Source: Cypionkella sp. (GTDB taxonomy: Bacteria > Pseudomonadota > Alphaproteobacteria > Rhodobacterales > Rhodobacteraceae). Taken from it: 64,000 bases of DNA. Below the pieces are notes generated by a model. It did no database searches, was not told the DNA's origin, and saw nothing but the letters and a program-made list of their open reading frames with translations. Location: NCBI RefSeq assembly GCF_030652235.1, contig NZ_JAUSBA010000015.1, forward strand, positions 1 through 64,000, in the 5' to 3' direction. The translations under genes were made by a program, and so were the position numbers. Positions within the stretch are counted from its first letter, which is position 1. Each line of letters opens with the position of its first letter. This document shows, one piece after another, positions 18,551-27,523 of this stretch.

Positions 18551-19465
18551 TTAAGCGTTTGCGGGCACACCAGCGTCGCCGCCATTTTCAGTAACCCAAG
18601 CCGCATTGGTCTTAATGCCGCCCAGCGGGAAGAAGTGAACCTGCTCAATGCCAAAAGCCGGGTTAGCCGCTTTGTGCGCGGCAAGGCCCGAGATAAACTC
18701 GGTCGGCTCGTAGGGCAAAAGCAGTTTCGTCACGTCCATAGCACGTTTTTGCAGCACGCGCAGTGAAGCGCCGACCCCGCAGGAAATTGCGAATTTGATC
18801 AGGGTTTGCAGCTTGGCGGGGCCAGCTACGCCGATATGGATCGGCAGATGCACGCCCGCCTCGGCCAAGCGGTTGGCCCAAGCGATCACCGGACCCGCCT
18901 CAAAGCAGAACTGCGTTGCAATCGCCATTTTCGCATCAGAGCGTTCCGAAAACGCCTGTTTCCACTTCAGCGCAGCCAGCACGATGGCATCGCCGCCATC
19001 TTTGTCGATGTCCTTGTTGCCCTCGGGGTGGCCCGCAACATGCAGACGCTCAAAACCATCGAACAGCCCGGTTTCCATCAACTGCATCGAGCTTTCAAAA
19101 TCACCAGCAGGGGTGCTCACACCGCCGCCCAGCAAAAGTGCTTGCTTCACACCAGCCTCGGTCTGATAGCGCTTGATCCAGTCAGCCAAGGTGGCCTTGT
19201 CATGGATGATCCGCGCCGGGAAATGCGGCATCACGTCAAAGCCTTCGCCGGCGATACGCCTTGCGGTGGCGACCATTTCCTCAATCGGAGTGCCTTCGAT
19301 ATGGGCGATATAAACCCGCGTGCCTTTGGGCAGCAAAGCACGGAAATCTTCCACCTTTTCGGCGGTGCGCGGCATCACCTCGATCGAATAGCCTTTCAAA
19401 AAGGCCTCATTCGCATCGGTATTTGCTGCTGGTTTGGTGTCTTTGCGAAAAAAGCTAAGTGCCAT
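18551..19465 (-). CDS. Methylenetetrahydrofolate reductase-like protein
   Basis: A 304-aa TIM-barrel flavoprotein of the MTHFR superfamily, divergent from canonical MetF. YSIEVMPRTAEKVEDF stands where MetF has its catalytic Glu region, MPHFPARIIHDKATLADWI matches the P-H-x-x-A-R motif, then AGHPEGNKD and the C-terminal FGIEQVHFFPLGG. It would interconvert 5,10-methylene- and 5-methyl-tetrahydrofolate. Between a small virulence-factor-domain gene and a methyl-THF:corrinoid methyltransferase gene, it forms a plausible methyl-oxidation branch for demethylation pathways. Confidence 0.88.
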   Translation of the reverse strand: MALSFFRKDTKPAANTDANEAFLKGYSIEVMPRTAEKVEDFRALLPKGTRVYIAHIEGTPIEEMVATARRIAGEGFDVMPHFPARIIHDKATLADWIKRYQTEAGVKQALLLGGGVSTPAGDFESSMQLMETGLFDGFERLHVAGHPEGNKDIDKDGGDAIVLAALKWKQAFSERSDAKMAIATQFCFEAGPVIAWANRLAEAGVHLPIHIGVAGPAKLQTLIKFAISCGVGASLRVLQKRAMDVTKLLLPYEPTEFISGLAAHKAANPAFGIEQVHFFPLGGIKTNAAWVTENGGDAGVPANA

Positions 19466-19487
19466 GTGGGCCTCCCGTTAGATATGG

Positions 19488-19790
19488 TCAGGCTTGCGCC
19501 CAGCCCTCGGCGTTGATCAGCGTTTTGAGACGCTCGGTGTCATATTCAGCGACCAGACGCGCCGCCTCAGCGGCGGCAATCTCGGCGGCCTCGCCTTCCA
19601 CCGGATAGGGATCAGCTTTGCGCCATTCGGCCAAGTAAGCGTCGGCACCTTTAGCGCCGATCTTCATGGCACAGCGGTCAATCGCTTGCTCAAACCGCTC
19701 GGGCAGTTGCACCTTTGAGGCAGAGCGCCCCTTGCCGACAATCACCTGCGCCGGAATATCGCGCCAAAACACCACTGTTACATCCGGCAT
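19488..19790 (-). CDS. Virulence-factor domain protein (small conserved protein)
   Basis: About 100 aa from the Met at 19790. VTVVFWRDIPAQVIVGKGRS and KVQLPERFEQAIDRCAMKIGAKGADAYLAEW match the short family named virulence factor, whose function is not established. In related genomes it is a constant companion of the divergent MTHFR gene, as here (22 nt apart). That context suggests a role in one-carbon/corrinoid chemistry rather than virulence. Confidence 0.8.
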   Translation of the reverse strand: MPDVTVVFWRDIPAQVIVGKGRSASKVQLPERFEQAIDRCAMKIGAKGADAYLAEWRKADPYPVEGEAAEIAAAEAARLVAEYDTERLKTLINAEGWAQA

Positions 19791-19820
19791 AGCTGATTCC
19801 CTCACCCTAGTTTGATACCT

Positions 19821-19869
19821 GTTCTATGCGCCGATACGCGACAAATAGGGTCGGTTTTCGACATAGAAC
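19821..19869. promoter_or_regulatory. Inverted repeat GTTCTATG...CATAGAAC between divergent genes
   Basis: Eight-base arms at 19821-19828 and 19862-19869 are exact inverted copies separated by 33 nt, in the region between the one-carbon operon and the Ppx/GppA gene. Within it lies GCGACAA (19838-19844) and just after it TTGTAGCGACC (19874-19884). A regulator-binding role is possible but unproven. Confidence 0.35.
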
Positions 19870-20052
19870 ATGCTTGTAGCGACCACGTTTGTTGCTATCG
19901 GCAAACTGCGCGTGCGGCCAGTGGTTGAGATTGGAGAAATTTTCATCATCTGTATGAACGCACAACTCGCGTTTGCTCAGGCATGGGGGAGGGTGCTTGC
20001 CACTACCCGGGAACGGGACTACCTTTGTCGCAACCACCAATGGAGGGCGATT

Positions 20053-21186
20053 ATGGCGCCCGAGCGTCCCCAGGGGGCGGACGCGATGCAAACAGCGGTT
20101 GAGGCACAGGATGCTTTCCGCGAAACTGACCCGTCGGCCCCCCCCGGCCTGTGGTCCAAGGGGCTTTATGCTGCCGTGGACTTAGGCACAAATGCGTGCC
20201 GCATGTTGATTGCCCAGCCAAAGGGCAGTCAGTTTGTGGTTTTGGACAGTTTCTCAAAAACTGTCCAGCTGGGCGCGGGGCTGGAAGCCTCGGGCAGGCT
20301 TGGTCGTGCCTCGATGGGGCGGACGATGCAGGCGTTGCGGATTTGCCAGAAGAAGATCGAACAGCATGGCGTGACGCGGATGCGGTTCGTGGCGACGGAA
20401 GCCTGTAGGCGTGCGCGCAATTCCAAAGAATTCATGCGGCAGGTCAAGCGTGAAACCGGGCTGATTGTCGAGATCATTCCGGCCGAAGAAGAAGCGCGTT
20501 TGGCAGTGATTTCTTGTGCGCCACTGGTCAACCGGTCCACCGAACAGCTTTTGGTGGTCGATATTGGCGGCGGATCGACCGAACTGGTGTGGATTGATCT
20601 GTCGGCGGTAGCGCCAGAGGATCGACCAAAATCGATCATGCGGCTGCATCGCGGGTTTCAGGTGGAACCTGCGGGCGCGCGGGTGGTGGATTGGATTTCG
20701 GTGCCGCTGGGGGTTGCGACGCTGAAAGACCAGTTTCAGGATGTCGAAGATGATGCGGCGCGCTTTGCACTGATGAGTTGGTTTTTTGAAGAAAACCTCG
20801 CCTCGTTCAGCCCCTATGCTTCGGCGCAAAAGCGTGAGGGGTTTCAGATCATTGGCACCTCTGGAACGGTGACGACGGTAGCGGCCAGCTATCTTGGCCT
20901 GCGGCGCTATGACCGCACCAAGGTCGATGGTTTGCAGATGACTTCTGATCAGATCGATCTGGTGATCCGCGAATATCTGACGCTTGGGCCGGAAGGGCGG
21001 CGCAATGATCCGCGGATTGGCCGTGACCGACATACGCTGATCATGTCCGGCGCGGCTATCCTTCAGGCGCTGATGCGGATATGGCCAACCGATCGCCTTT
21101 CGGTGGCCGACCGTGGCCTGCGCGAGGGGCTCTTATATGCACAGATGAGCGCCGATGGCGTTTTAGAGGACGGGCCGTTTGAATGA
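20053..21186 (+). CDS. Ppx/GppA family phosphatase
   Basis: About 377 aa from the ATG at 20053, preceded by a strong GGAGGG site; the frame is open further upstream to 19870 without homology. Actin-like ATPase fold motifs: [38 protein letters not shown], and [11 protein letters not shown]. The family hydrolyses exopolyphosphate or pppGpp; which one cannot be told. It overlaps rlmE by 4 nt, a standard alphaproteobacterial pairing. Confidence 0.93.
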   Translation: MAPERPQGADAMQTAVEAQDAFRETDPSAPPGLWSKGLYAAVDLGTNACRMLIAQPKGSQFVVLDSFSKTVQLGAGLEASGRLGRASMGRTMQALRICQKKIEQHGVTRMRFVATEACRRARNSKEFMRQVKRETGLIVEIIPAEEEARLAVISCAPLVNRSTEQLLVVDIGGGSTELVWIDLSAVAPEDRPKSIMRLHRGFQVEPAGARVVDWISVPLGVATLKDQFQDVEDDAARFALMSWFFEENLASFSPYASAQKREGFQIIGTSGTVTTVAASYLGLRRYDRTKVDGLQMTSDQIDLVIREYLTLGPEGRRNDPRIGRDRHTLIMSGAAILQALMRIWPTDRLSVADRGLREGLLYAQMSADGVLEDGPFE

Positions 21187-21935
21187 CTGAAAAAAGCACA
21201 TCAGGCCGGGGTCAGCGCGAGCTGCGCGTGCGGGTCAAAACCGCCAAGGGCCGCAAGCTGTCATCTACGTTGTGGCTAGAGCGGCAGTTGAACGATCCTT
21301 ACGTCATCCGTGCCAAGAAGGAAGGGTTCCGGGGCCGGGCAGCCTATAAGATTGCCGAGCTGGATGAGAAATACGGCTTCCTTGTGCCGGGCGCCCGGGT
21401 GGTGGACCTTGGCTGTGCGCCGGGGGGCTGGTGTCAGATTGCGGTGAAGCGGGTGAATGCTTTGGGCGACAATCCGAAAAAGCCGATTGGCACCGTGCTG
21501 GGGATTGATTTGCAAGAGATCGAAAGCATTGCTGGCGCGCAAATCCACCAGCTGGATTTCTTGTCTGAGGAGGCCGATGCGCTGGTCAAGGGCTGGCTGG
21601 GCGGCAAGGCCGATGTGGTGATGTCGGATATGGCGGCCTCGGCGTCGGGGCATAAGGGCACCGACCACTTGCGGATCATCGCGCTGATTGAGGCGGCTTT
21701 GGCCTTTGCCTTTGACGTGCTGGAAGAAGGCGGCACCTTTATCGCCAAGGTTCTGGCGGGCGGCGCGGAAAATGAGATGCAGGTGCAGTTGAAAAAGTCG
21801 TTCAACAAGGTGGCGAATGTAAAGCCGCCAGCGAGCAGGGCGGATAGTTCAGAGAAATTTGTCGTGGCACAGGGTTTCCGGGGTAAGGCGACGCTGACCG
21901 GATCTTTCGCGCCGCGGTCTGACGACGGAAATTAA
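21183..21935 (+). CDS. rlmE: 23S rRNA 2'-O-methyltransferase RlmE (RrmJ/FtsJ)
   Basis: A 250-aa RlmE. The SAM site is [15 protein letters not shown] and the catalytic K-D-K-E set is represented by [40 protein letters not shown] and SSEKFVV. It methylates U2552 of 23S rRNA late in 50S assembly. The basic N-terminal extension ([17 protein letters not shown]) is common in alphaproteobacterial members. Coupled to the upstream Ppx/GppA gene. Confidence 0.95.
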   Translation: MTEKSTSGRGQRELRVRVKTAKGRKLSSTLWLERQLNDPYVIRAKKEGFRGRAAYKIAELDEKYGFLVPGARVVDLGCAPGGWCQIAVKRVNALGDNPKKPIGTVLGIDLQEIESIAGAQIHQLDFLSEEADALVKGWLGGKADVVMSDMAASASGHKGTDHLRIIALIEAALAFAFDVLEEGGTFIAKVLAGGAENEMQVQLKKSFNKVANVKPPASRADSSEKFVVAQGFRGKATLTGSFAPRSDDGN

Positions 21936-21988
21936 TCGCGGCTGATTGCTCGGTTTACAGCAACAATCCCGAACCCCGCCAAAAACAA

Positions 21989-22013
21989 AAGGCGCCTCGA
22001 TAGGCGCCTTTTT
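21989..22013. terminator. Intrinsic terminator, rlmE/DUF882 convergence
   Basis: AAGGCGCCT-CGAT-AGGCGCCTT is a 9-bp perfect stem followed by TTT and preceded by a run of A. It lies between the convergent rlmE and DUF882 genes and can act in both directions. Confidence 0.85.
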
Positions 22014-22049
22014 GCTTAAACGTTGATCGACCTTGCGCGGAAAACAGCC

Positions 22050-22619
22050 TTAGCCGCCCCAAGTGCGAACCGGACCGCAATCCATATGCACAAAGTTAGA
22101 GCCGTAATAATGCCCGACACCACCCGCCGAACAGGCCTCTGCCGCCTTGGCCATTTGGCTGACGGAACGCGATTTCAACCGCAGATCAGCCGCCATACCC
22201 TTCATGTGCAAAGAGTGCTTGGCGACCCCGCGCGACTTTGAGCTCAACATGGCGTTGGTGGCAGGACTGCGATAGCCCGACAGCAACATGTAAGGTTCGC
22301 GGACATCGAGCAGGCGGTGTGCGGCTGCGATGATGTCATAATTGCGCGGGTCCATCCCAACCACTTCGTCGGAACGCCAATCGCGCATGAAGTGATTGAT
22401 TTCTTTTGTAACCTCCGGGATGTATTCGCCTTCGACCCAATAGATCGTGTCGATACTTTCCCCGGTGCGACCCGAATACATTCGGATCCGTCGAATATCG
22501 CCCGCGCCCTTGAGAAGGCCGAAAGCATTGGAGTATGTCGGTGCTGCGATCACGGCAGTTGCCGCAAAAACGCCCAGCAGCCCACGCCGCGTGATCCCGT
22601 TCGAAGTCATATTCGCCAT
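22050..22619 (-). CDS. DUF882/YcbK-like M15 family murein peptidase, Tat-exported
   Basis: About 189 aa from the Met at 22619 (Met at 22610 also possible; the frame is open to 22799). A twin-arginine signal TRRGLLGVFAATAVIAAP ends near SNA. The mature part has the M15-type zinc site: HSLHMKGMAADLR (His and Asp) and FVHMDCGPVRTW (His). SGYRSPATNAML is also typical. Such proteins are periplasmic D,D-/L,D-carboxypeptidase- or amidase-like murein hydrolases; the exact bond is unknown. It is divergent from an L,D-transpeptidase gene, fitting a peptidoglycan remodelling pair. Confidence 0.9.
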   Translation of the reverse strand: MANMTSNGITRRGLLGVFAATAVIAAPTYSNAFGLLKGAGDIRRIRMYSGRTGESIDTIYWVEGEYIPEVTKEINHFMRDWRSDEVVGMDPRNYDIIAAAHRLLDVREPYMLLSGYRSPATNAMLSSKSRGVAKHSLHMKGMAADLRLKSRSVSQMAKAAEACSAGGVGHYYGSNFVHMDCGPVRTWGG

Positions 22620-22943
22620 TCTTTGCGCCTGTCCCGTCGCTGGTCTTTGACCGCCTGAAGTTGCGGTTCTGTTCGTCACTTCATCCCCAAGTGCTGGGCA
22701 CCTTATGGCACAGCTTGCGTTGAAGCCAAAGAGCAGATTGGCCGCCGAATCCCAGTCTGACCGCAATAGGCAAAAAATTGCTGAAAATGAGGGAACCAAG
22801 TGGGGATTTCCGTATCTGCGCTATTCGTGGCGAATATGCGACAATCACGGCGGTTGTAGCGACCCTTGCGTGACCAGATGCACGAACACGAGTTTACAGT
22901 TTCAGGGATTTCACCCAAACTTTTCAAAGTAAATCACTATCAG
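22620..22943. other. Divergent promoter region, murein peptidase/L,D-transpeptidase
   Basis: About 320 bases without a convincing gene. It contains GCGACAA (22838-22844) and TTGTAGCGACC (22854-22864), a pair also found in the Ppx/GppA promoter region 3 kb away. I find no clear -35/-10 pair. Confidence 0.35.
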
Positions 22944-24587
22944 ATGCGACAGGGCTTGGCCCGACCAATGGGAATCATCGTGCACATCAGCTTTTCCGCG
23001 CGCGCCTGCGGAGTTATCCGCCGCCTGACCGCCACCACCGCTTTGACTGTGGCCTTGGCTTGGACCTCGCCGGTTCTGGCGCAAAGCGATGCGTTCACAC
23101 GGTCTTTGGCCGAAGCCTCGGCCGCAGATGAGGCGGTCGCCGGGTTTTATCGCGGCCATGGCTATCAACCGCTGTGGACCGGCCCGAATGATCAGGCGCG
23201 GCGGCATGCGCTGATCATGGCGCTTGCGACTGCTGACGAGCAGGGCCTGCCGGTAAAGCGCTACGATCCGGCTGCTCTGATCGCGCTGGCGAAAGCGGCG
23301 GTGACGGAAGGCGACCGGGGCCGTTTGGAAGTGGCGATGACCACCGCCTATCTGTCTTATGCGCGCGATGTAAGTTCTGGCGCTTTGACGCCGAAAAAGA
23401 TTGATCCGACGATTGTGCGCGAGATCATTCGGCCTGATCCGGCTGTCTTGCTGGCGGGAATCGCGGCCACGCCTGCGCCCGACGCTTACCTGAGTGCTCT
23501 GCTGCCAAACGCCCCGGAATATGCCCGGTTGGTGAAGGAAAAGTTGCGACTGGAACGGCAAGCGCCGTCGTTGATCGGAATTTCGGCGACAAAACTTTCG
23601 CCGGGCGACAGTAGTGATGCGGTGGTGGCGCTGCGGGATCGGTTGATCGAGCTTGGCTATATGGGCCGCTCGGCCACCGCGATTTATGACGGACAGATGC
23701 AGCGCGCGGTGCAACGCTATCAGTTGGATCAGGGCTTGGCCGCTGATGGTGTGGCGGGGGAGTCCACCATTGAAGCGCTGAACACAACGCCAGCCGAGCG
23801 CTTGCAATCGGTGAGCGTGGCACTGGAGCGGATGCGTTGGATGGGGCATACCGATCTTGGCGCGCGGCATATCTGGGTCAATCAGGCAGATTTCACGGCG
23901 GAAATCGTCGATGACGGCCGGGTCTCGTTTCAGACGCGGGTGGTGGTTGGCAAGGCCTCGCCCGAGATGCGCAGCCCGGAATTTTCCGATCAGATGGAAT
24001 ATCTGGTGATAAACCCCAGCTGGGGTGTGCCGCGCTCGATCATCGTAAAAGAATACCTGCCGATGTTGCAGCGCAACCCGAATGCGGTCGGGCATTTGCA
24101 GGTGATTGATGGCAGAGGTCGTGTGGTGCCGCGCGGGGCGGTGAATTTCGCGGCTTATTCGGCATCAAGCTTCCCGTTTGGCCTGCGCCAGCCGCCTTCG
24201 GACGGCAACGCCTTGGGCAAGGTGAAGTTCATGTTCCCCAACACCTACAACATCTATCTGCACGACACGCCCGCCAAAGCGTTGTTTGCCAATGAGGTGC
24301 GGGCTTTCAGCCATGGCTGCATCCGTTTGGGCGACCCGTTTGATTTCGCCTATACCCTGCTTGCCAAGCAGACCAGCGATCCGAAAGGCCTGTTCCAAGA
24401 GCACCTCGATGCCAAGAACGAAAGCTCGGTCTCGCTGGAAGTGCCGGTGCCAGTGCATTTGGTCTACTACACCGCTTGGCCAACCAAGACCGGGATGGCT
24501 TATCGCCGCGATGTCTACGGTCGCGATGCCAAGCTGTTTGAAGCGCTGACCGAGGCGGGGGTGGCCTTGCCAGAGGTGCAGGGCTGA
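22944..24587 (+). CDS. L,D-transpeptidase, YcbB-like
   Basis: About 547 aa from the ATG at 22944; the ATG at 22968 is equally possible and neither has a strong ribosome-binding site. A signal peptide ends at SPVLAQ. Then follow an L,D-transpeptidase scaffold domain (AVAGFYRGHGYQPLW), a peptidoglycan-binding-1 domain (RDRLIELGYMGRS...AVQRYQLDQGLAADGVAG) and the YkuD catalytic domain with SHGCIRLGDP, catalytic Cys459. It makes 3-3 meso-DAP crosslinks in peptidoglycan in the periplasm. Confidence 0.92.
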   Translation: MRQGLARPMGIIVHISFSARACGVIRRLTATTALTVALAWTSPVLAQSDAFTRSLAEASAADEAVAGFYRGHGYQPLWTGPNDQARRHALIMALATADEQGLPVKRYDPAALIALAKAAVTEGDRGRLEVAMTTAYLSYARDVSSGALTPKKIDPTIVREIIRPDPAVLLAGIAATPAPDAYLSALLPNAPEYARLVKEKLRLERQAPSLIGISATKLSPGDSSDAVVALRDRLIELGYMGRSATAIYDGQMQRAVQRYQLDQGLAADGVAGESTIEALNTTPAERLQSVSVALERMRWMGHTDLGARHIWVNQADFTAEIVDDGRVSFQTRVVVGKASPEMRSPEFSDQMEYLVINPSWGVPRSIIVKEYLPMLQRNPNAVGHLQVIDGRGRVVPRGAVNFAAYSASSFPFGLRQPPSDGNALGKVKFMFPNTYNIYLHDTPAKALFANEVRAFSHGCIRLGDPFDFAYTLLAKQTSDPKGLFQEHLDAKNESSVSLEVPVPVHLVYYTAWPTKTGMAYRRDVYGRDAKLFEALTEAGVALPEVQG

Positions 24588-24716
24588 TTTCCCGTTGGGA
24601 TAGCCGATTGAAACAAGGTGATTTCCCTGCGGGGAATCCGTTTGGCTGGTATGAGAATTGTGGTTCAAGCTGCCGGTTATCTGCGCTAAACCTTCCGCAA
24701 ACCGCCGGAGGATACC

Positions 24717-25808
24717 ATGGCCCATACGATCCGCGACATTGCGCAGGCTTTAGGGGCTGAAGCAGAGGGCGATCTTGACCTGATGGTTTTGCGCGCCTCG
24801 GAACCTGCAAGTGCGGGTCCGCAGGATTTGGCTTTGGCGATGGACCCACGCTATGGCGACGGTTTGGCAAAGGGTCGGGCGCAGGCGGCGATGCTATGGC
24901 CGGGGGCGGATTGGCGGGGTTTGGGGCTGAAAGCGGCGATTTTCGCGCCACGCGGACGGCTGGCGATGGCGGGGCTGTCGGTGATGCTGGATCCGGGGCC
25001 TGTGATTGCGGCCGGGGTGCATCCGATGGCGTTGGTGGACGCTTCGGCCGTTATTGGCGTGGGTGCTGCGATTGGCCCGTTTGTGGTGATTGGGGCGGAT
25101 GTTCGGATTGGCGCGCGCGCGCGGATCGCCAGCCATGTCTCGATTGCGGAAGGGGCTGTGATTGGTGACGACGCGCTGATCCTACAGGGCGCACGGATCG
25201 GCGCGCGGGTGACAATCGGGCATCGGTTTATCTGCCAGCCGGGGGCGGTGGTGGGGGCGGATGGCTTTTCCTTCGTGACACCCGAGAAATCCGGAGTTGA
25301 AGAAATTCGTGCCAGTTTGGGCAAACGTGACGAAATTCGGGCGCAAAGTTGGCTGCGGATTCATTCTCTGGGCGCTGTGGCCTTGGGCGATGATGTGGAA
25401 CTTGGTGCAAATGTCGCGATTGATCGTGGTACCATTCGCGATACCACCATCGGCTCGGGCACCAAGCTCGATAATCTCGTGCATATTGGGCACAATGTTC
25501 AAGTGGGCCGCGATTGTTTGCTGTGCGGGCAGGTGGGGATTGCGGGCTCGGCGCGGATCGGCGACCGGGTGGTGCTTGGCGGACAAGTCGGGGTCAGCGA
25601 CAATATCTTCGTTGGCGATGATGTGATTGCGGGCGGGGCCACGAAAATTTTGACCAATGCGCCTGCAGGCCGGGTGCTTTTGGGCTATCCTGCGGTCAAG
25701 ATGGAAACCCATGTCGAGATACAAAAGGCGCTGCGCCGCTTGCCTCGGCTGGCGTCCCGCGTGGCGGAATTGGAGAAAGCCATATCCCTGTTACCTGATG
25801 TTGATTAA
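24717..25808 (+). CDS. lpxD: UDP-3-O-acylglucosamine N-acyltransferase
   Basis: A 363-aa LpxD, the third enzyme of lipid A synthesis, adding the second hydroxyacyl chain from ACP. The N-terminal uridine-binding domain precedes a long left-handed beta-helix of hexapeptide repeats (for example [20 protein letters not shown]). The catalytic His region is [18 protein letters not shown], and a C-terminal helix ends at [14 protein letters not shown] site lies before the ATG. It is followed by genes for an ACP and a ketosynthase instead of fabZ-lpxA. Confidence 0.95.
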   Translation: MAHTIRDIAQALGAEAEGDLDLMVLRASEPASAGPQDLALAMDPRYGDGLAKGRAQAAMLWPGADWRGLGLKAAIFAPRGRLAMAGLSVMLDPGPVIAAGVHPMALVDASAVIGVGAAIGPFVVIGADVRIGARARIASHVSIAEGAVIGDDALILQGARIGARVTIGHRFICQPGAVVGADGFSFVTPEKSGVEEIRASLGKRDEIRAQSWLRIHSLGAVALGDDVELGANVAIDRGTIRDTTIGSGTKLDNLVHIGHNVQVGRDCLLCGQVGIAGSARIGDRVVLGGQVGVSDNIFVGDDVIAGGATKILTNAPAGRVLLGYPAVKMETHVEIQKALRRLPRLASRVAELEKAISLLPDVD

Positions 25809-25838
25809 ACGAGGTAAACTGTGACGGAAGGAAACCCG

Positions 25839-26120
25839 ATGAACATGCAAAGCCAAGTGATCAGCGTGCAAGATCAAGTGATCGCGATTATTGCCGAGCA
25901 GGCGGTGTTGGATGTGGCCGATATCGACCCTGCGCAATCGCTTGAAAGCCTTGGCATCGACAGTCTGGGGCTGGTGGAGACGATCTTTGCAATTGAGGAA
26001 GCCTTCGACATTTCCGTGCCGTTCAACGCCAATGAGCCGTCGAAAAGCGGCTTTGATCTGACCTCGGTGGCCTCGATTGTGGCGGCGGTCGAAGGCCTGA
26101 TCACTCAGAAAGCCGCATGA
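25839..26120 (+). CDS. Acyl carrier protein
   Basis: About 93 aa from the ATG at 25839, preceded by GGAAGGA; a GTG at 25821 is possible. The phosphopantetheine-attachment Ser42 lies in LGIDSLGLVETIFAIEEAF. It is not the housekeeping AcpP: the helix II region and the C-terminal part (NEPSKSGFDLTSVASIVAAV) differ, resembling specialised ACPs. It overlaps the ketosynthase gene by 4 nt and follows lpxD by 30 nt, so it probably carries acyl chains made or extended by that ketosynthase. Confidence 0.9.
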   Translation: MNMQSQVISVQDQVIAIIAEQAVLDVADIDPAQSLESLGIDSLGLVETIFAIEEAFDISVPFNANEPSKSGFDLTSVASIVAAVEGLITQKAA

Positions 26121-27328
26121 GGCGGGTTGTCATCACCGGAGCAGGCACGGTCAACGCCTTGGCGCGCGATGTGGCGGGCACCTACGCAGCCTTTGCCGAA
26201 GGCCGTTGTGGCATTGGCGCGCTGGATATTCGCGACAAGGACCGGCTGAGCATCCAGATCGGCGGGCAGGTGAAGGGTTGGGATGCCGAGGCTTTGTTCA
26301 GCCGCCAGCAGATCACGCTGTATGACCGGTTTACCCAGTTTACGCTGACGGCGGCAGAGCAGGCGATTGCGCAGTCGGGGCTGGTTTTTGACGGTGATCT
26401 TGGTGACTGCTCTGGCGTCGTGCTGGGCACGGCGGCGGGTGGCGTCAACACTTGGGACGAGAGTTACCGTGCTGTCTATGCCGAGGATAAAAACCGGGTG
26501 CATCCCTTCGTGGTGCCAAAACTGATGAACAGTGCCGGGGCCAGCCATGTGGCGATGCAGTTTGGGCTGCGCGGCCCGAGTTTTTCCGTCTCAACCGCCT
26601 GTGCGAGTTCCAATCACGCGATGGGACTGGCGTTTCAGGCGATCCGGGGTGGCGGGGCCCAGGTGATGGTCACGGGCGGGTCGGAATCGATGCTGTGCTT
26701 TGGCGGCATCAAGGCGTGGGAGGGGTTACGGGTGATGTCGCAAACCGCCTGCCGTCCGTTCAGCCTGAACCGCAGCGGCATGGTGCAGGGCGAGGGCGCG
26801 GCGATCTTTGTGTTTGAAGATTACGACCATGCCCGCGCGCGCGGGGCGGTGATTTTGGCCGAAGTGATCGGCTTTGCGATGACCTCGGATGCGTCTGACA
26901 TCGTGATGCCGTCGCAAGAAGGTGCTGCACGGGCGATCCGGCTGGCGCTGCGCGACGCCAAGGTGGCCCCGGATGCCGTGGGCTATATCAACGCGCATGG
27001 CACCGGCACGGCGGCGAATGACAAGACCGAATGTGCGGCGATTGCGCAGGTGTTCGGGCCTGCGGCGGACAGCGTGATGCTGTCTTCGACCAAATCCATG
27101 CACGGTCATCTGATCGGCGGCACCGGGGCTGTGGAGCTGCTCGCCTGCCTGATGGCCTTGCAGCAGGGTGTGATCGCGCCGACGATTGGCTACGAGGTGG
27201 CGGACCCTGAGTGTGCATTGGACGTGGTGCCCAATCAGGCGCGCGAGGTGCCCGTCGATGTGGTGATGTCGAATGCATTTGCCTTCGGCGGGCTGAATGC
27301 GGTGCTGGTGTTGCGCAAAGCGGCGTAA
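26117..27328 (+). CDS. Beta-ketoacyl-ACP synthase (KAS II-like)
   Basis: A 403-aa condensing enzyme. Catalytic Cys162 lies in STACASSNHAMG; the two histidines are in INAHGTGTAANDKTE and KSMHGHLIGGTGAVE, giving the C-H-H triad of FabF/FabB-type elongating synthases; the C-terminus has NAFAFGGLNAVLVL. It elongates acyl-ACP by two carbons. Coupled to a dedicated ACP and near lpxD, it may make acyl chains for lipid A or another envelope lipid. That destination is inferred from context only. Confidence 0.93.
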   Translation: MRRVVITGAGTVNALARDVAGTYAAFAEGRCGIGALDIRDKDRLSIQIGGQVKGWDAEALFSRQQITLYDRFTQFTLTAAEQAIAQSGLVFDGDLGDCSGVVLGTAAGGVNTWDESYRAVYAEDKNRVHPFVVPKLMNSAGASHVAMQFGLRGPSFSVSTACASSNHAMGLAFQAIRGGGAQVMVTGGSESMLCFGGIKAWEGLRVMSQTACRPFSLNRSGMVQGEGAAIFVFEDYDHARARGAVILAEVIGFAMTSDASDIVMPSQEGAARAIRLALRDAKVAPDAVGYINAHGTGTAANDKTECAAIAQVFGPAADSVMLSSTKSMHGHLIGGTGAVELLACLMALQQGVIAPTIGYEVADPECALDVVPNQAREVPVDVVMSNAFAFGGLNAVLVLRKAA

Positions 27329-27474
27329 CGGCGGGCTTTTTGCAGAGATGGCGTAGACTGAAAGTTTTTCCCAGCTGGGACTGACTTGTGTGATTTGTGA
27401 ATTATTGCTGGCTTTTGCACAAGATGTTGTGGTCAGACACTCCGCTTGAAAGGCTTAAGCGGCTCTATGGCATG

Positions 27475-27506
27475 AAAAAGCCCGCCCAAACTGGGGCGGG
27501 CTTTTT
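27475..27506. terminator. Bidirectional intrinsic terminator
   Basis: AAAAAGCCCGCCC-AAACT-GGGGCGGGCTTTTT: a long stem with A-run before and T-run after. It lies between the convergent ketosynthase and IalB-like genes. Confidence 0.88.
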
Positions 27507-27523
27507 GCGATCTGGCCTTGATC

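Noticed and set aside
17558-20052. Cobalamin or SAM riboswitch upstream of the one-carbon module
   Set aside because: The leader region before 19790 is short and shows no B12-box or SAM-type core.
19807-20091. A 94-codon minus-strand ORF in the promoter region of the Ppx/GppA gene
   Set aside because: No motif, no ribosome-binding site, and it crosses the inverted repeat and likely promoter.
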